A stretch of DNA of 64,000 bases from Tipula vernalis (taxonomy: Eukaryota > Arthropoda > Insecta > Diptera > Tipulidae): NCBI GenBank assembly GCA_958295665.1, contig OY282559.1, positions 126,827,605-126,891,604 on the forward strand. The letters run 5' to 3'. The notes under the pieces were generated by a model, which saw only the letters and a list, made by a program, of their open reading frames with translations, made no database searches and was not told the DNA's origin. Shown here piece after piece: positions 1-12,232 of the stretch. A program made the position numbers and the translations under genes. Positions within the stretch are counted from its first letter, which is position 1. Each line of letters begins with the position of its first letter.

Positions 1-30
1 ATTGGCTACGGCCGCGTTCTGAATAAATTT
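1..30 (-). repeat. Inverted scrap of the adjacent Penelope-like element
   Basis: These 30 bases are the exact reverse complement of positions 171-200, which lie inside the Penelope-like coding region that follows. The match stops at base 30 and presumably continues left of the window. Partial inverted copies at the 5' end are a known habit of Penelope-like elements, so this is probably the edge of such a compound insertion. Confidence 0.85.
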
Positions 31-755
31 TTAGAAGTCTACAAATACAAATAGATTCTATAACAGTAGATTCATTTCACCATGTGACGCACAAGCAAGC
101 AGCGTTTCATTCTATGGCGCATAGATTATTTAATATACCTATGGAGCAGTCGGAATTTGATGAGGAGGTTAAATTTATTCAGAACGCGGCCGTAGCCAAT
201 GGGTATTCTACTCAATTTGCTGATAACATTATCAACAAGCACAAAGCCAAGCACATCAAATCATCACTCACCACATTACAACCAGCCATGGAAACGGTGA
301 ATACTACTAGAGTCAGCGTTCCATACTTTCCGGATATCACCAATAAACTTCAGCGCGTCTTCCACAAACACAACATAGAACTTGTCACCCGTCCATCAAC
401 AACCATCAAAAGGGATTTAAACAACTTTAAAGATAATGTAACACAAGATTTACGGTCTGGAATTTACCAAATTAAATGTTCTGATTGCCAGGACACCTAC
501 ATCGGCCAGACTTCGAGAGATTTCAGCACCAGGCTTAAAGAACATGAAAAAGCCAACTGGAATAAATCTAGTGTTGCATATCATATGTTCCACCATAACC
601 ACAAAATAGACACCACTATTTCAAAAATAATAAAAACAGTACATCAAAAATGGAAACTAGACGCATACGAGTCATACCACATCGCCAACACCACAAATCT
701 CATGAACACAGATGATGCAAAAATTAATTCCCCGTTATTTAAAATAACTTTTTAA
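31..755 (+). pseudogene. Penelope-like element, C-terminal part with GIY-YIG endonuclease
   Basis: An open frame runs from about position 31 to the stop at 753-755 with no ATG at its start, so it is a 5'-truncated piece and not a complete gene. The N-terminal part (HKQAAFHSMAHRLFNIPM, about 88-141) resembles the end of the Penelope reverse transcriptase. The C-terminal part carries the GIY-YIG nuclease signature: GIYQIKC at about 460-480, then TYIGQTSRDFSTRLKEH at about 498-550. In the family this enzyme nicks target DNA for target-primed reverse transcription. The 5' edge abuts an inverted fragment of itself (1-30), and a T-rich 3' region follows. The retained part shows no internal stop, which suggests a fairly young insertion, but it cannot be autonomous as it lacks most of the polymerase. 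Confidence 0.88.
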
Positions 756-1030
756 AAATTAACCATAACAAGCGCAACACCCCTTATTTTTAATTAAATT
801 TGTGGGTTTGTCCGCCTCCGTTTTTTTTGTTTTTTTTTTTTCTTTTATATTTTTTTTTATTATTTTTATATATAAGTCCTTTTTATAATTTTTTTTTTTG
901 TTTTTTTTTTTTACCTGTTAAACAAAAATTTTGGTATATATAAGAGTTGTTTTTACTTTAGTTTTTTAATTGCAAAAAATTACCTGTAGATGATCTTTAC
1001 AAGATCGAAACTAGTTGTAATTTTAAATAA
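756..1030 (+). other. Penelope 3' region with hammerhead-like motif
   Basis: T-rich 3' sequence of the Penelope-like element. At 984-1011 there is CTGTAGAT, then a 6-bp stem (992-997 with 1001-1006, loop TAC), then GAAAC. This matches the layout of a type-I hammerhead ribozyme core (CTGANGA, stem II, GAAA), a structure reported in Penelope-like terminal repeats. The left strand deviates from consensus (T where A6 is expected, plus one extra base), so it is probably inactive or degenerate. Confidence 0.45.
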
Positions 1031-1080
1031 ATAAAAGTAAATAAATTCAAAAATAAAAAGTTTGGTTTTTTTATTTTTAA

Positions 1081-4000
1081 GTAAGTGAAAACTGTTGGTG
1101 TTTTGTGATTATACGAAATAATATTAATTATATCTTCTAGGTCTCGGACATTTTAATCGATAATTAATCGATAACGTTTTTTCCTAAGTCGATTACCCGT
1201 CGAAACACGCGCCTTTTTCTATTGCTACCTTAGCAAAAAATTCTTTTTATTTATGGTATTTTCTAGCACCACTTCTTTTCGTAGAACATTTGCTAGATCT
1301 TCGTTTCTAAACTTAAATGTTGAAAAGTGGTAAGAATATTTATAAAGGGGTTGCCTTTTTCACAAATTGAAATTTATAATGTTTTTATTTTAACCTCACT
1401 AGAACTAAAAAGCTCTCACAAATTGCACATACTAAAAATAAATTTTTTGTGAGAGTAACACATTGATGCGCCCAATATGCTCATTTCTTTCTTGAGTGGC
1501 ACTGCAATGAATTTTTGAATATCCAACTATGACGGTTTGATAAATATTTTTCTAATTCAAAATCCTCCGCAATATCAATAAAAAAAATTTATTTGGGGTT
1601 TAATTGAACCAATTGTGAATAAGTATGTAAATATGAAATTCCGATTGAAAATCTAAAAGGATGGCAGGTCTAGAAAAATGCTGGTGTGTTTAAATAAATA
1701 TACTGATAACATTAACCAATACAAGCTATTTCACAATTGGAAAACAAAACATTTCAAAATGTTATACCAACATATTAAATTTCATTTCAAATTAGCTGTA
1801 AAACTATTTCATCCACTTTTACATCTATAAAGAAGCGACAATAAATTTAGATAGTTTCGCATACACTTATATCAATCAAAATCACGCATATACGAAGCAA
1901 GTGGTTCCTGTTTGTTTAACCAAGTGTGTGTATATCAAATTTCGTACAGTACACAATTTCATAAAAAAAAGCTCGTCTGTCATACACATTTTATATTGTC
2001 TTTCAACCAACTAAAACGACGAGTATATAAAATGTATCTTATGTGTTCTGTAATGTATTATACCATATTCTCGTATGTACTCATAAATATAAAACATAAC
2101 TACCTCGTATATATATAAAATCATAAAAAATGTACCGTTAAAATTTCGTTACACAAAATTATCTCACGTAATTCGTTAAAATATAAAATAAAAAGCTTAA
2201 GCATATTTTTCACTATAAAACTACTCTCTCTCTCTCTCTCTGTCTCTCTCTCTGTCTCTGTCTCGACATATGAATGTACATACCGTGTAAAACTGTAAAA
2301 TCAAATCATTTTACAACAATGCTGCAACAACAACAGAGCAAATAAAAAGTTAATTTTGAAAAATAAACTTTGGTAAAGCTCATTTAGTTTGGAAATCAAA
2401 GGATAATCATGATTTATAGTACAAAAAAAAAAAAAAAAAATGAAAATACATTATACGTATGTATGTATATATTTTTACACATCAACACACAATTTTCACT
2501 TTCTTCAACATGAATTGATATGATTTTCTATTTATTTTCCAACATCATCAATATTATTTCATCATCATCATAATTTTTTTTTTTTTTGTTCTCTGCATGA
2601 TAACAATATTGATGATCATTATTAGTTATCATGAATATCCTTTTTTTGTTGTGTGCCTATGTGTGTTTGTGTGTATGTATTATAATATATAGAACGGTAT
2701 TTATTCGTATGTTTGTTAGCATTTTGAGAACCGTAGAATTTTCATGGACAATTGAACAATATCCTTATAATAGGTTTTATACCAGCTCATAATATCACAT
2801 AAATGGAAAACTTGTGATCCTTAATTTCGAGACATCGCTTGAAGTATGAAAAAATACTCCTTCAGTATACATATCCATATACCATATACTTGATACAGTA
2901 TATAGCTACGAATAGAAATACAATAAATATTGGATAAAAATATACAAAGCATTGTAAATTTCCGTAACAAAATTTTCTTATTAAGTCGTACACCACCATC
3001 ATCATCTCTACTAAGCGATAAAGAAATATAGCCTCTTTTTAAAAAAAGGGATCTAATAATGTTTGTTTGGATTCCATTTTATATCAGCATAATAAAATAT
3101 TATCCAAACAACAACACACCACTAATAATAAAATAAGGAAACATTTCTTTAAGGATATTTTGGGTAATACTTAACAAAAAAAAAAACAAAAAAAAAACAA
3201 AACAAATAAGAAATTGAAAAATAATATTTTGGATCCATAATTTTTTTTTTTTTTTCGGGTTCGGGAACAATTCTCGGATAACCGATAGATATAACCTTAA
3301 AATAAATTTGATTGAATTATATTTGCTTATGACTCAATTCTGGTTTAAATTATCTTTTCTATATATAGACTCGAGTATTAGCTTAGACAGTAGATATTTG
3401 CCATATACTATACCTTTAAAAAAGTCAAACAAAAAGAAAGATTTTCTTAGGGAAATTCTTAGGGTTCACAAAAACGAATTGCAAGGTTGATTATATTATT
3501 ATAAAAGTTCACTTTACCGAGCTTTTATTTGACTGATATTCAAAAAGCACGAAATTTAAATTAAGTAAGTTATTAAATTTAGCCATCATAATTCTTGACC
3601 GTGATTCTTAATTAGTCAAGAAAAGCTTACATTTTATTTAAAAGCCTTTGGTATCTTCTTCCATTCAATTACATTTGAGCTAAATAAAGGTTTCCAGTTT
3701 TGTTATTACCTACAATTAAGGATTCTTTAAAAATTTAAAATTATCCAACTTCGTAAACATGTGTAAAAATATTTAAAAGGGTCAATAAGAAAAGCTTAAT
3801 ATCGTCTTAGTTAAAACTTCTAAAAGCCAACTTAAGAATTTCCAAGAAGCACAAAAAAAAACTTTCTAGTTCTCTCATGCAAACATATATTTCACTATCC
3901 TAAAAAAACAAAACTTAAACCCGATATTTTAATCGTCTCAATATGTATGTAGATAAAAAAAATTAAAAAATTAAAATTTAGTTCCATAAAATTATGCACT

Positions 4001-6300
4001 TTACAAAACTAATAACATAAATTTCCTTAAAATCCCCAAGTCCTTAAATAACGAATTTAAAATGTAAATGTATGTTATATTATGGCGTGGGATGGAAAAG
4101 AGTGTAAAATGTTTAAAAAAAAGCTTTAGTAAAAATGAGCTTTTATATACCTATAACAAAAACAAAAAACAAATATATTTTGGGCAGCAAAACTTTTTTG
4201 TTGTTGTAAGGTTTTAATCCTTTTTTATTCCATTTTAAATATAAATTTTAATAATTCTCCTCTGCTGCTCTCTATTATTTTAATTATAATGGAATGTTTT
4301 TTTTTTTTGTTAATTTCTGTTAGAACTGTTAAATAAATTTATTTTTAAATTATTATAACATTTATTAAAATAATGAAATAAATTTTTATTGAATCAATTT
4401 TAATTATTTAATGGATTTTTTATGTATTATCGAAGAATTTTTTTTTCTTAGCATTAGCCAAGCTTTTTTTTTATTGATTTTATTCGATTTTCTTTTATTT
4501 CTTAATTTATTTAATTTTTTTCTTTTTTCAGTTTTGTTTTTTCAACGAAAATTACGCTGAGTGATTTTTATTTATTTATTTTTACAAATTAGTTAGAAAG
4601 GAATTTTTTGTTTGTTTGGTTCGTTCGTCGAAGGTTTAGGAATGCGCGCTAATAAATAAGAATAAATACGACGAAAAATCTGGGAATTTTCCATTTTATT
4701 GTTTTGATATTATAATAAATTGAGTTATAAATAAATTACGAACAAAAGTACAACAAAAAAATTGAAATTCCGGAGAATTTTTTTTTTATTTTTTTTTATT
4801 TTAATAAATGAATTGCCATTTAAGCTAGTGGCACATTTTTATAGGTCATGTAGGTATAAAAAGCCATTTCGCTATTGGATGTGAATTGTTTATGAGCAAC
4901 ATTTGAAATTAGCCAGAATTAAATGTGGAAAACAATTTTTTGGTTAGGTAGTCGAAAATAAATGCAACCAAACTTCTTGCACACAGAAAAAAAGACACGC
5001 ATTTTTAAAAGGATCGCCACATTAATTCAAATTTTGAGATATCACATATTTCAATTCATCCAAAATCAATGCGAATAGTAATGTCGATCTTGTAATGGTT
5101 TATTATAAATGTTTTGTGTGAGTTATAATTATGGTCTGGCTTATCATGTAATAAAAAGTTGTCTAGCAGGAAAGCACATTCTGGTGAAAAATGGAGTAGC
5201 AAATAGAAGATTTGCAATTTGTAAGTTTTTTATAAACTAACAAATTTAAATAGTTATTGAAATAGTGAAGTTATAGTTAACTTAGGTACATTTAGTGAAC
5301 TTATAATAGTGAGTACCTGTTTTCGGAATTAAATAATTAACATGAACTAAGGAGAATGCGAGTCAATTAGTTTAAGAAAAAGATGGATAATAGTGAAGTG
5401 GTCAAGAAAGATAGTGCAACTATTGATAATACTGATGACAGTAGTGGATAATATCGATTGGCAATAATAAAATATTAGATGATGAATGTAATAAATTTGG
5501 AGTTGTATTATGTGTGGTTATACCACCTTGGAATTTGACCATTCGGGAATTACGGAAATATAAAAGATTTTGAAATCATGGGTATTAAGTATATTGACAT
5601 GTGAATTGCTTAAAGCGTACGGCTACAATTCAGCACATTTAGAGGCAGTACAACCAACTGATATGGATGCTTTTTTTTAAATTGAGCTTCAGCTGTTATG
5701 GGGAGCATTCTCTGCTTAAAAAAAAGTTACTTGAGTGGACAGAAAGAAAATTAAGCACAGTAAAGCACAGTAAAATTACATGGAGGACAAAATCTTTTTA
5801 TGTGCTCTCGTTTTGATACAACAAAGTCATAAGCCTACTATGACTATGCAGGAAAACTTCAAAAAACGCAAGAAGAACTTGCAAATAAAAATATAAAAAG
5901 TCAACCTCCAATTATAGTGGTAGGAACAAAGTTGTACAACTTGAGCCACTTTCACGTTTACTTAGACCAGCTAAAATATAAATTGAGCTGTTTCAAGAAG
6001 TGTCTTGATATGGCAATTAAAATTTGTTATGTCTTCCAACTAGAGTATTCACATAGTTTACTTTTATAGTTTAACAACGAAAACGGGTCATTAAAACTTC
6101 AAAATGTCTTAACACTAGACCCTTATGCATGAATGGAAAATGTGTTAAGGAATTTGTCGCTATGGTCTGTGTAAAACCCTAAGTTATTTTATTTTCGAAA
6201 AGAAATTTTTCTCTCTAGAAACAATTAATTATCGAAAGCAAATGCTTAATTATGGGGATATGAAAATGGGTGACATTAGTAAGCCCATGAAAACGTTTAA
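1081..6300. other. Gene-free AT-rich stretch
   Basis: I find no convincing gene. The stretch contains poly(A)/poly(T) runs, a CT/GT-rich microsatellite at 2224-2264 and GTAT-type repeats near 2455-2470. Open frames at 1912-2118 and 3308-3490 are short and of low complexity. Around 5380-6050 there are scattered coding-looking words with many stops, too decayed to name. Confidence 0.6.
2224..2264. repeat. CT-rich microsatellite
   Basis: About 40 bases of (CT)n interrupted by three GT dinucleotides. A shorter (CT)n occurs at about 36566-36591. Confidence 0.9.
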
Positions 6301-6304
6301 TTTA

Positions 6305-6323
6305 AAATGAGTCCTTCTCAAAT
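6305..6323 (+). repeat. Target-site duplication, left copy
   Basis: AAATGAGTCCTTCTCAAAT recurs exactly at 6871-6889, on the other side of the retroposon at 6324-6870. A 19-bp exact duplication is typical of LINE-mediated target-primed insertion. Confidence 0.9.
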
Positions 6324-6870
6324 TTGATTTGATTTGATTTGATTTCAAATGTACGATCAAGCATTACGCAAGTCTCCCGTATTATAAATTCGAATACCAC
6401 ACCACTACTATATACCCATGTTACAAACACGACACCATTCTTCATGAAGCCAAACCCCGTAAAGAAAGGCGCCACATCGATAACCACATGTCTAATAGTG
6501 TGATATGCGCCCCTGGCCAGGCAGCCATCTCGTACACCCTTTTTACATATAACAACATCGAGGGATGGGATAGGATTATTAGTAGGGACAGACTCGACCC
6601 GGTTACAGACACCAAAGCGATCGATAGTTAGTGTTTTTTTTATGACAGCACAATGACAACACAATTTTCCTGGTGCCGCATGTTCTTTTCTTGAAAGGCT
6701 GATAACAACTATTATTATTCCCTCCACCATTTTATCCATCGGCGGTTGTCATTATGTTCCCATGCGGTCACCCAAATTTGTACTAACTGTAGCTAATGTT
6801 GCTTGACGTTGTTGTTGAAATCGTTGCGTCTCTGCTGTCTCTGTTACTTGCCCCTCCCCCCACCCATTTT
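6324..6870 (-). mobile_element. Unidentified SINE- or LINE-derived retroposon, copy A
   Basis: A 547-bp element lies between 19-bp exact direct repeats (6305-6323 and 6871-6889). Read on the minus strand it begins with a G-rich block (complement of the C-rich run at 6851-6865) and ends in a short tandem tail of ATCAA units (complement of GATTT at 6324-6343). A second copy in the opposite orientation lies at 19800-20433. A 145-codon open frame (6302-6739, minus) is interrupted in copy B, so it may not be a real gene. The hallmarks (long target duplication, simple-repeat tail, defined 5' end) fit a retroposon mobilised by a LINE. I see no clear pol III boxes, so it could instead be an internally deleted LINE. 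The family is not recognised. Confidence 0.75.
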
Positions 6871-6889
6871 AAATGAGTCCTTCTCAAAT
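6871..6889 (+). repeat. Target-site duplication, right copy
   Basis: Exact partner of 6305-6323 flanking retroposon copy A. Confidence 0.9.
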
Positions 6890-7850
6890 GAAAAAACATT
6901 TTTCTTTTAATTCTGTCTATGATTGGAGATTTAATCAAGCCTAGCAATGAGGTTTACAAATATTGAATTCAATTAGTTAAAGTTCTTATTTTACTATTGC
7001 TTTAAATATGATCGTACTTCCATATAACAGCATCATTAGCTTAAAATAAACTCTTTAAAGACATATTGAACCCCAAATTTCACTTAAGTTTACATCAGTC
7101 AACTAAAATAGAACAACTTGGTCCTCTTAAACATCTCCGGTGCTACAAATTTAACAGTTCTTATTTCTTCGAACAGGCTGGATCAATTAAGTTTAGATGA
7201 ACCGGTTATAAAATAGGGCACGTTCTTACTATAACTTCTCAAAATAAATAATCACAATTATTTGTGCTATTTAGTTTGTAAAGAGTGTAAAATTTGAAGA
7301 TCCTCTTAGCAATTTAAGGTAAATATTTCACATACTATATATTATAAATACCCGGGATTGATTGGTATGCAGAGTAACGTCACCTATTAATTATATATCT
7401 ATCTCTAATCATTTTACTCTAAAGATTGTTACGCGACGGCCAATATGAAACTACATATATAAAATAACAAATATTCACTGCATTCTGCGAATTCCAAATT
7501 TCACTCATTACAATTTTAATGCTGGACCAGAAAATTAAAACTTTTAATTTCTGTTCAAAGGAAGCCTAAAAAAAAATTGAATAAAAGTTTGAGTGAAATT
7601 TACGAGTCGCTTCCGGAATTGTGGAGCTCTTGGATATTCCGAATAATATATGTGACCAGCATATGTACTCTGGCTCGTATATTTTAAAAAAATTGATCAT
7701 GTTTATGTGCCCAAAAGCATAGCCCTTTAAGCAAAAATGTAAAAATTTAACAAAAGGGTGTACAAGACTGCGGGTAACTATTTTATTTGTTTGTTCTTTT
7801 GACTTAATTCATTTTGTTTTTTATTTCTTTTAGTTAGTTTTACTTCATTA
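6890..7850. other. Gene-free stretch
   Basis: AT-rich sequence with no open frame or repeat that I can support. Confidence 0.5.
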
Positions 7851-7854
7851 GATA

Positions 7855-9015
7855 TAACTGTCTGTGGGATTTTAATCTATCGAAATTCAATCTGTTGAAA
7901 TCACACACATATATCTGACAATATTGATTTGCTTCTAATTGCAATCTATCGAATTTCAATCTAGCAGATTTATGTATCTGTCGAATTTCAACCATTCGAA
8001 TTTTTATTTGCCGAATTTCGTTCTATCGAATTGACAAACCCATCGAATATCAATTCCCTGTATCACAAACCCCTGGAATTTTGACTAAAAAATATTTTAT
8101 TGTTATTACTACTATCTGTGCTATACAAAATCAAGAGATTACCAGAAAATAAATCCCCAGTATCTTTGAGTAGTACTTTTGAATTTCTGGATTCTGAATT
8201 TCAGTGAATTTTTCTAGATAAGTAGCCAACCCAACGGGCTGGCTACGGACCATTTTGTCTATGCCTGGTCCTAGCGGACCGCCACCTAAACCTTGCATTA
8301 ACTCAAGTAAATAGAGTTATAAAAACTATAAATTATTTGGATTTATATTTAAAAATTTAATAACCGGACTAATTAATAATAATAAACAATCGGTGAATTC
8401 AACATAATAAATAAACATTTAAACATTAATAGAGGATTGTTCTGGATTTCAGGATTTCAGTTTTCTTGATTTTAGTTTTCTGGATTTTTCGTTTTCAATT
8501 TTTTTTCTAGATAAGGTAGCCAACCCTTAGAATTTACCAAAAGTTATCCTAAATTTATCGAATTTCAACTTCTCGATTTTCAAAAGAAAGAAATTCATTC
8601 TATCGGATAACGGATTTCAATTTATAGAAATCACCAAATTACCGCGGTTTAGTCTACCTTATTCCAAGATATCGTATTCCATTCTTACGAAACTACAAAT
8701 CTATCAAATTTGCATCTATCGAATATCAATTGATCGAGTTTTAAACTACCGAATTTCAATCTGTTCTTAAAAATCTCGAAAATCCAAAATATCGAATAAA
8801 GCTGTTATTCCAGTTTTGTATTATCGAATTTAGAATATTCTGCCGGAATTATTCGGATTTCGTGATAATTAGAGATTTAAACTGCGATATTTTAAAATTA
8901 TGAAATTCGATGAGATATTAAACCTAACCCAATGAATTCATTGTTTTAATTCACAAATTTATGGAATTTAAATCGCGTTTTAATCTGTCGAATTGTAACC
9001 TATCGAACTTCAATC
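7855..9015 (+). repeat. Degenerate array of an AATCTATCGAATTTC-like word
   Basis: Variants of AATCTATCGAATTTC recur every 15-25 bases, densest at 7870-8050 and 8550-8780 and again at 8985-9030. Between them, 8193-8234 and 8478-8528 share a short direct duplication (TCTAGATAAGTAGCCAACCC, with one extra G in the second copy). The same word forms a second array at 18230-18735. Unit length and sequence drift, so this is not a clean satellite. Confidence 0.7.
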
Positions 9016-9361
9016 TATCAAATTTGGGATCACCACTAGTCTTAACAATTTTATTTGAATTAAAACAACAAAATATTATGTACATAATACAAAATTATTA
9101 CTACTCTAAAATGGGATGTTTTTGCATTATGAAATTGTACACAATTGCAGTAATAAAAGCGATGTTCCAAAACTGAAGCAAAATATTCCAAAAATAAATT
9201 AAATAAAGGGGATCAGATTATTTGGACTAAAAAAAATGTCGCTGTTTAAAAATTCTCGAAAAGATTAATCGCGTCTTGTATTAGTCGAAAACAAAAATTA
9301 TATCGAACGAGAAACATCGATTTTCTTACAAGCTTTAAGCTCGAATTCGAGGTCAAAATTT

Positions 9362-9811
9362 TTGCGAATCCAAATCATTCTTCGAAAATTGGATCCTGAA
9401 ACTAGACAGGATTGGGTGAAGGAATCGGTTAAGGTTGATTTCTCATCGATTCTTAAATTTTTGGAGTTTTTGAATTCAAACTGCGATGGTATGGATGAAG
9501 GCAACTCTGAAGTTAACCACCAACTACCCATACGTGCTATTAAGCCGCACATTCGGTCAATGCATCTAGCCACAAATGACTCAGTCTGTCCTTATTGCAA
9601 AAGAACCGGGCATTCCTTAAATCGATGTATAAAATTTAGATCATTGATTGGAAATGCACGCCGATCTGTTGTAGTTCAATTATCGATTTGTGAGAATTGT
9701 CTCAAGCCAGATCATGCTGCTTCGTCGTGTACGAATCCATATAGTTGCCGACATTGTAATCAATTACATCATTCGCTGCTTCACGATTTTAAACCAACTT
9801 CCAACCAATAA
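9362..9811 (+). pseudogene. BEL/Pao gag C-terminus with zinc knuckles
   Basis: The 149-codon segment starts with a gag-type helix (KLDPETRQDW) and then carries three Cys/His clusters typical of BEL/Pao nucleocapsids: CPYCKRTGHSLNRC, CENCLKPDHAASSC, and a CRHCNQLHHSLLH-type cluster. In the family these bind genomic RNA during particle assembly. It is a fragment: the N-terminal capsid half is absent, and the frame ends about 120 bp before the protease segment resumes. Confidence 0.85.
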
Positions 9812-9929
9812 TCCAATCAACAAGGCCAACCTCCCAATAAATCCACGGCATCAATAACTTATCACAAACCGATAACTTCGTCTCCGCAACCAACTTCATG
9901 TTCTCAGTCTCCAGTAGCGCAGTCTGGAT

Positions 9930-10748
9930 TTGACCCTCAATCATTACAATCAAATACACAAATTGGCAATCCATCACATAATTGACTTGCCGCAATACAT
10001 ACACCCAATTCGATATTCAAGGACAAGCCACCAATTTCTGTCAATCCGCGTAATATTACCGACCGCGCTTATCCAAGTTCATGACCGTTCCGGAAACGTA
10101 AACATAGCATATGCATTGTTGGACTCTGGATCGCAGTGTTCTTTTGTATCTGAGCAGCTAGTACAACGCCTGGGATTGACTCGTGCGCATTCGTCATCTA
10201 TAGTCAGCCGCCTTTCTAATAAAAGAGCTTCCATCACCAAGGGAGTTGTAAGCATCGAAGTGTCATCGCGGTTTTCTCATCACAACTGTTTACTAATTAG
10301 CGCGTACATTCTGCCAACAGTTGTCGCACTCGCCTCAGCGGAAACTGATACTCTGAACACCGAAGCCTTTAAGGCGCTCAATTTAGCTGATTCTCATGCT
10401 GGCTCGGCCATGGAAATCAATTTATTATTGGGAGCCGATATATTTTTTGATATAATTTATCCGGAGAAGATCGTTGCTGATGGACGAGCTCAAGCTCAAT
10501 TAACTATGTTTGGCTGGATCATAATCGCTTCTCCCCGACCGGATTTTAGGGCAATGCATAGCTTCTCAACCGTTATAGTTGAGGAAAATATCAACGAAAC
10601 ACTCCAACGATTCTGGGAGGTTGAGGAAGTACCGAATGGTAAACATATCTCCAAGCTATTGATCAATGTGAGCTTCTATACCAATCAACGGTTCATCGTA
10701 AAGATAGTGGAAGGTATATGGCTAGCCTACCCTTCAAGACACCAATAA
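9930..10748 (+). pseudogene. BEL/Pao aspartic protease and linker
   Basis: The 272-codon segment holds the retropepsin active site ALLDSGSQCSF (catalytic Asp at about residue 65, codon 10122-10124) and, downstream, the LLGADIFFDI and GWIIIASP blocks that follow the protease in BEL/Pao polyproteins. In the family the protease cuts the Gag-Pol precursor. The frame is lost just before the reverse transcriptase core, which continues at 10877 in another frame after stops near 10749 and 10857. Confidence 0.85.
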
Positions 10749-10876
10749 TAAGGTTAAGACATTCTAAATCCGCAGCCGTGAGGAGACTTTTATCCAAGGA
10801 AACAAGGTTTCACAGAAATCCAGTTCTTGCAGCGGCTTACCGAGACTTTATGGAGTAGTATCTACGCCTTCACCAC

Positions 10877-11733
10877 ATGGAGTTGATTTCCGACAGCGAA
10901 CCTTCTAAACCTGAGTGTGAGGCCTTTTATTTGCCACACCACGCTGTTTTTAAGCCCGACAGTAGCACTACGAAATTTAGGGTGTTGTTTGACGGATCCA
11001 GCAAGACATCTTCTGGGTGGTCGTTGAATGATGCTCTGCTCACGCGTCCCACTATTCAGAATGATTTGACAACTATTATTCTAAGATTCCGGAAATATGC
11101 CACCGTATTTGCATCTGATGTCGGGAAGATGTATCGGCAAATAAGCGTCACATCTCTTGATGATGATTTCCAACGCATTGTGTGGCGCCATCATAGTGAT
11201 GAAGAAATTTAAAGTTACCGTCAGAAGACCGTCAACTACGGGACATCGTGTGCACCTTTCCTCGCTGTGCGGACGCTTCATCAAATTTCCATCGATAATA
11301 TGTCCACGAATCCCGAGATTGCGGAAATTATCACTCGCGATTTTTATATCGACGACTTATTGTCCGGTTTGCGATGATGATGACATCGCACATCAACGCG
11401 TGAACCAAATTGTAACGATTTTGGGGCACGTCGGATTTCATTTACGTAAATGGAAGTCGAATTCCCAAAAACTTCTTGAAACCATTCCGGTTGAATTACG
11501 AGACCCATCGAGTTTGCAATTCTCCGACAACACTTCATCAACGAAAACTCTTGGCACAGCTTCTTTCCGAAATTTCAAGGATATTCGATCCACTTGGTTG
11601 GTTATCTCCAACTACTATCAGTTTTAAGTTATTGTTCCAGCACATATGGCGTCTAAAAATAACTTGGGATGATCAACTACCTCAACAAACTTTGGATAAG
11701 TGGTCGGTTCTGAGGACAACGCTTGTCATGTAG
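10877..11733 (+). pseudogene. BEL/Pao reverse transcriptase, broken
   Basis: Three out-of-frame pieces make up the polymerase. The first (10877-11212) has FRVLFDGSSKTSSGWSLND and the metal-binding aspartate block FASDVGKMYRQISV. The catalytic YIDD box is readable at 11345-11356, within a piece beginning near 11312 in a different frame, and the thumb region continues at 11476-11733. Frameshifts near 11213-11310 and 11380 prevent expression. The family enzyme copies element RNA to cDNA in the particle. Confidence 0.85.
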
Positions 11734-11790
11734 AATGAAATTCAAATCCCTCGTTACATCCATCTATCTCGAAAGGTCAATGAGATTCAA

Positions 11791-12232
11791 TTGCACGTTT
11801 TTTGTGATGCGTCAGAACTTGCTTACTCAGCGGTAGCATATCTTCGTGTGACAACAGCAACTGGAGATATACAAATTTCACTTCTAATTGCGAAAACTAA
11901 GGTGGCTCCTCTCAAGCAAAGTTACACTTCCGCGTTTAGAGTTGTGTGGAGCCCTCTTAGCAACAAAAATTATGAAGTATGTTAGTGAAGTTTTCAAGGA
12001 GCATGAACTACAAATCTTTGGGTGGATGGACTCCCAAATAGTCTTAGCATGTCTGTCAGATGATCCAAGAAGGTGGAAGACGTCAAGATCACAGTGGTTC
12101 AACGTTCCATCTCATGAAAATCCAGCGGACTGCGCGTCATGTGGCATCGATCCAATAAAGCTAATCACGCACAACCTATGGTGGTCGGGACCGAAAGGCT
12201 GTACCACGATTCTACTGACTGGCCAAGGCTAG
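11791..12232 (+). pseudogene. BEL/Pao RNase H region
   Basis: HVFCDASELAYSAVAYLR (from 11794) is the first-aspartate strand of the RNase H fold. A second frame from about 11905 gives TLPRLELCGALLATKIMKY and then FGWMDSQIVLACL, which carries further acidic residues. In the family RNase H removes the RNA template. The two parts are out of frame with each other (shift around 11900-11915). Confidence 0.8.

Noticed and set aside
5380..6050. Decayed coding-looking sequence (for example QPPIIVVGTKLYN near 5910)
   Set aside because: Resembles gag-type linkers only weakly and is full of stops; not enough to name an element.
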